From Steroidobacter gossypii (lineage in GTDB: Bacteria > Pseudomonadota > Gammaproteobacteria > Steroidobacterales > Steroidobacteraceae), in the NCBI RefSeq assembly GCF_016801985.1, contig NZ_JAEVLS010000004.1, positions 682,001 through 746,000 of the forward strand: a stretch of 64,000 nt of DNA. Direction: 5' to 3'. Both the position numbers and the translations under genes were made by a program. Under the pieces are notes generated by a model that made no database searches, was not told the origin of the DNA, and worked only from the letters and a program-made list of their open reading frames with translations. Below, piece by piece: positions 63,718 to 64,000 of the stretch (the stretch's first letter is position 1; every line of letters starts with the position of its first letter).

Positions 63718-64000
63718 GTGATTTCCGACGCAGTCATTCTGGTCATCGCGATCTTCGGATTGTTGCTGCTGATCCTCGCGTGTCAGCGGCTGTTCCGGGC
63801 CCGCCTCCTCGCCGCCAGCGGCGCCGGCCTCACCGGCGCGTTGCTGCTCGCCGTCGCCGCGTTGTTATTCGTCGTTTCCTTGAACCTGCACACCTACGCT
63901 CGGCTGACTCACGAGCGGCCCGTCGCGGAGATCGTGTTTCAACAGCGCGGTCCGCAGTCGTTCAACGCGACGCTCACGCAAGTGCCCAACGGCGAAATAC
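63718..64000 (+). CDS. Membrane protein of unknown function, N-terminal part
   Basis: Runs off the right edge; 94 codons are visible. It starts at GTG 63718, ten bases after GGAGG. The sequence begins MISDAVILVIAIFGLLLL, giving one membrane segment (about 4-20) and a second at about 37-55 (LTGALLLAVAALLFVVSL), then a polar region with ARLTHERPVAEIVF and NATLTQVPNGEI. Similar small-helix proteins in gammaproteobacteria are labelled multidrug transporter without evidence; I make no functional claim. Confidence 0.75.
   Translation, partial: MISDAVILVIAIFGLLLLILACQRLFRARLLAASGAGLTGALLLAVAALLFVVSLNLHTYARLTHERPVAEIVFQQRGPQSFNATLTQVPNGEI

Overview
The window is about 62-63% GC by eye and densely packed with genes. 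It reads as the chromosome of a gammaproteobacterium. Supporting this are the ordered block asd-fimV-truA-accD-folC-SPOR-cvpA-purF, the riboflavin block glyA-nrdR-ribD-ribE-ribB(X)-ribH-nusB-thiL-pgpA, a complete EF-P beta-lysylation set (efp, epmA, epmB), LpxH, topoisomerase IV, EttA, FimV and a FimX-like protein. Three Hanks-type Ser/Thr kinases in 64 kb would fit a Steroidobacteraceae/Nevskiales-like lineage, but that placement is inference. I see no rRNA, tRNA, CRISPR array, insertion sequence or prophage.

Layout. 0-3.2 kb: cysS (partial) and gltX on the minus strand, then a cyclophilin and lpxH on plus. 3.2-16.7 kb, minus strand: prmB-aroC, asd, then fimV-truA-accD-folC-SPOR-cvpA-purF running into a receiver-like/kinase gene that overlaps miaE. 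17.7-20.2 kb, plus: SCO1/SenC, psd, epmA. 20.2-24 kb, minus: an aldo/keto reductase and a TPR kinase, divergent from a free-methionine sulfoxide reductase. 24-26.3 kb: efp and epmB, divergent. 26.3-32.7 kb: fimX-like gene, convergent with parC and parE. 32.8-35.4 kb, minus: rubrerythrin, Fe-S oxidoreductase and DUF3501, with a good promoter and a 15-bp palindrome. 35.6-39.8 kb, plus: xseB-ispA-dxs-folE2. 39.8-41.9 kb: an accessory island with a RES-domain toxin and a large putative antitoxin. 41.9-50.8 kb, minus: glyA to pgpA, ending in a kinase fused to a cyclic-nucleotide-binding domain. 50.9-58 kb, minus: a histone-deacetylase-like amidohydrolase and the complete Mrp antiporter operon with fused subunits A and B. 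58-61.7 kb, minus: a tandem universal stress protein and a frameshifted P-type ATPase. 61.9-64 kb, plus: ettA and the start of a membrane protein.

How it fits together. Most genes are core housekeeping: translation factors and their modification, cofactor, isoprenoid and lipid synthesis, and DNA decatenation. The parts that stand out are regulatory or accessory: three kinases of different architecture, one overlapping a tRNA hydroxylase gene and one carrying a cyclic-nucleotide pocket; the RES toxin-antitoxin pair with a palindrome at the antitoxin ribosome binding site; the rubrerythrin operon with a probable operator; a ribBX-type gene without GTP cyclohydrolase II cysteines; a RibD with a zinc-ligand change and a repeat-containing insert; and a 35-base element found at two gene junctions.
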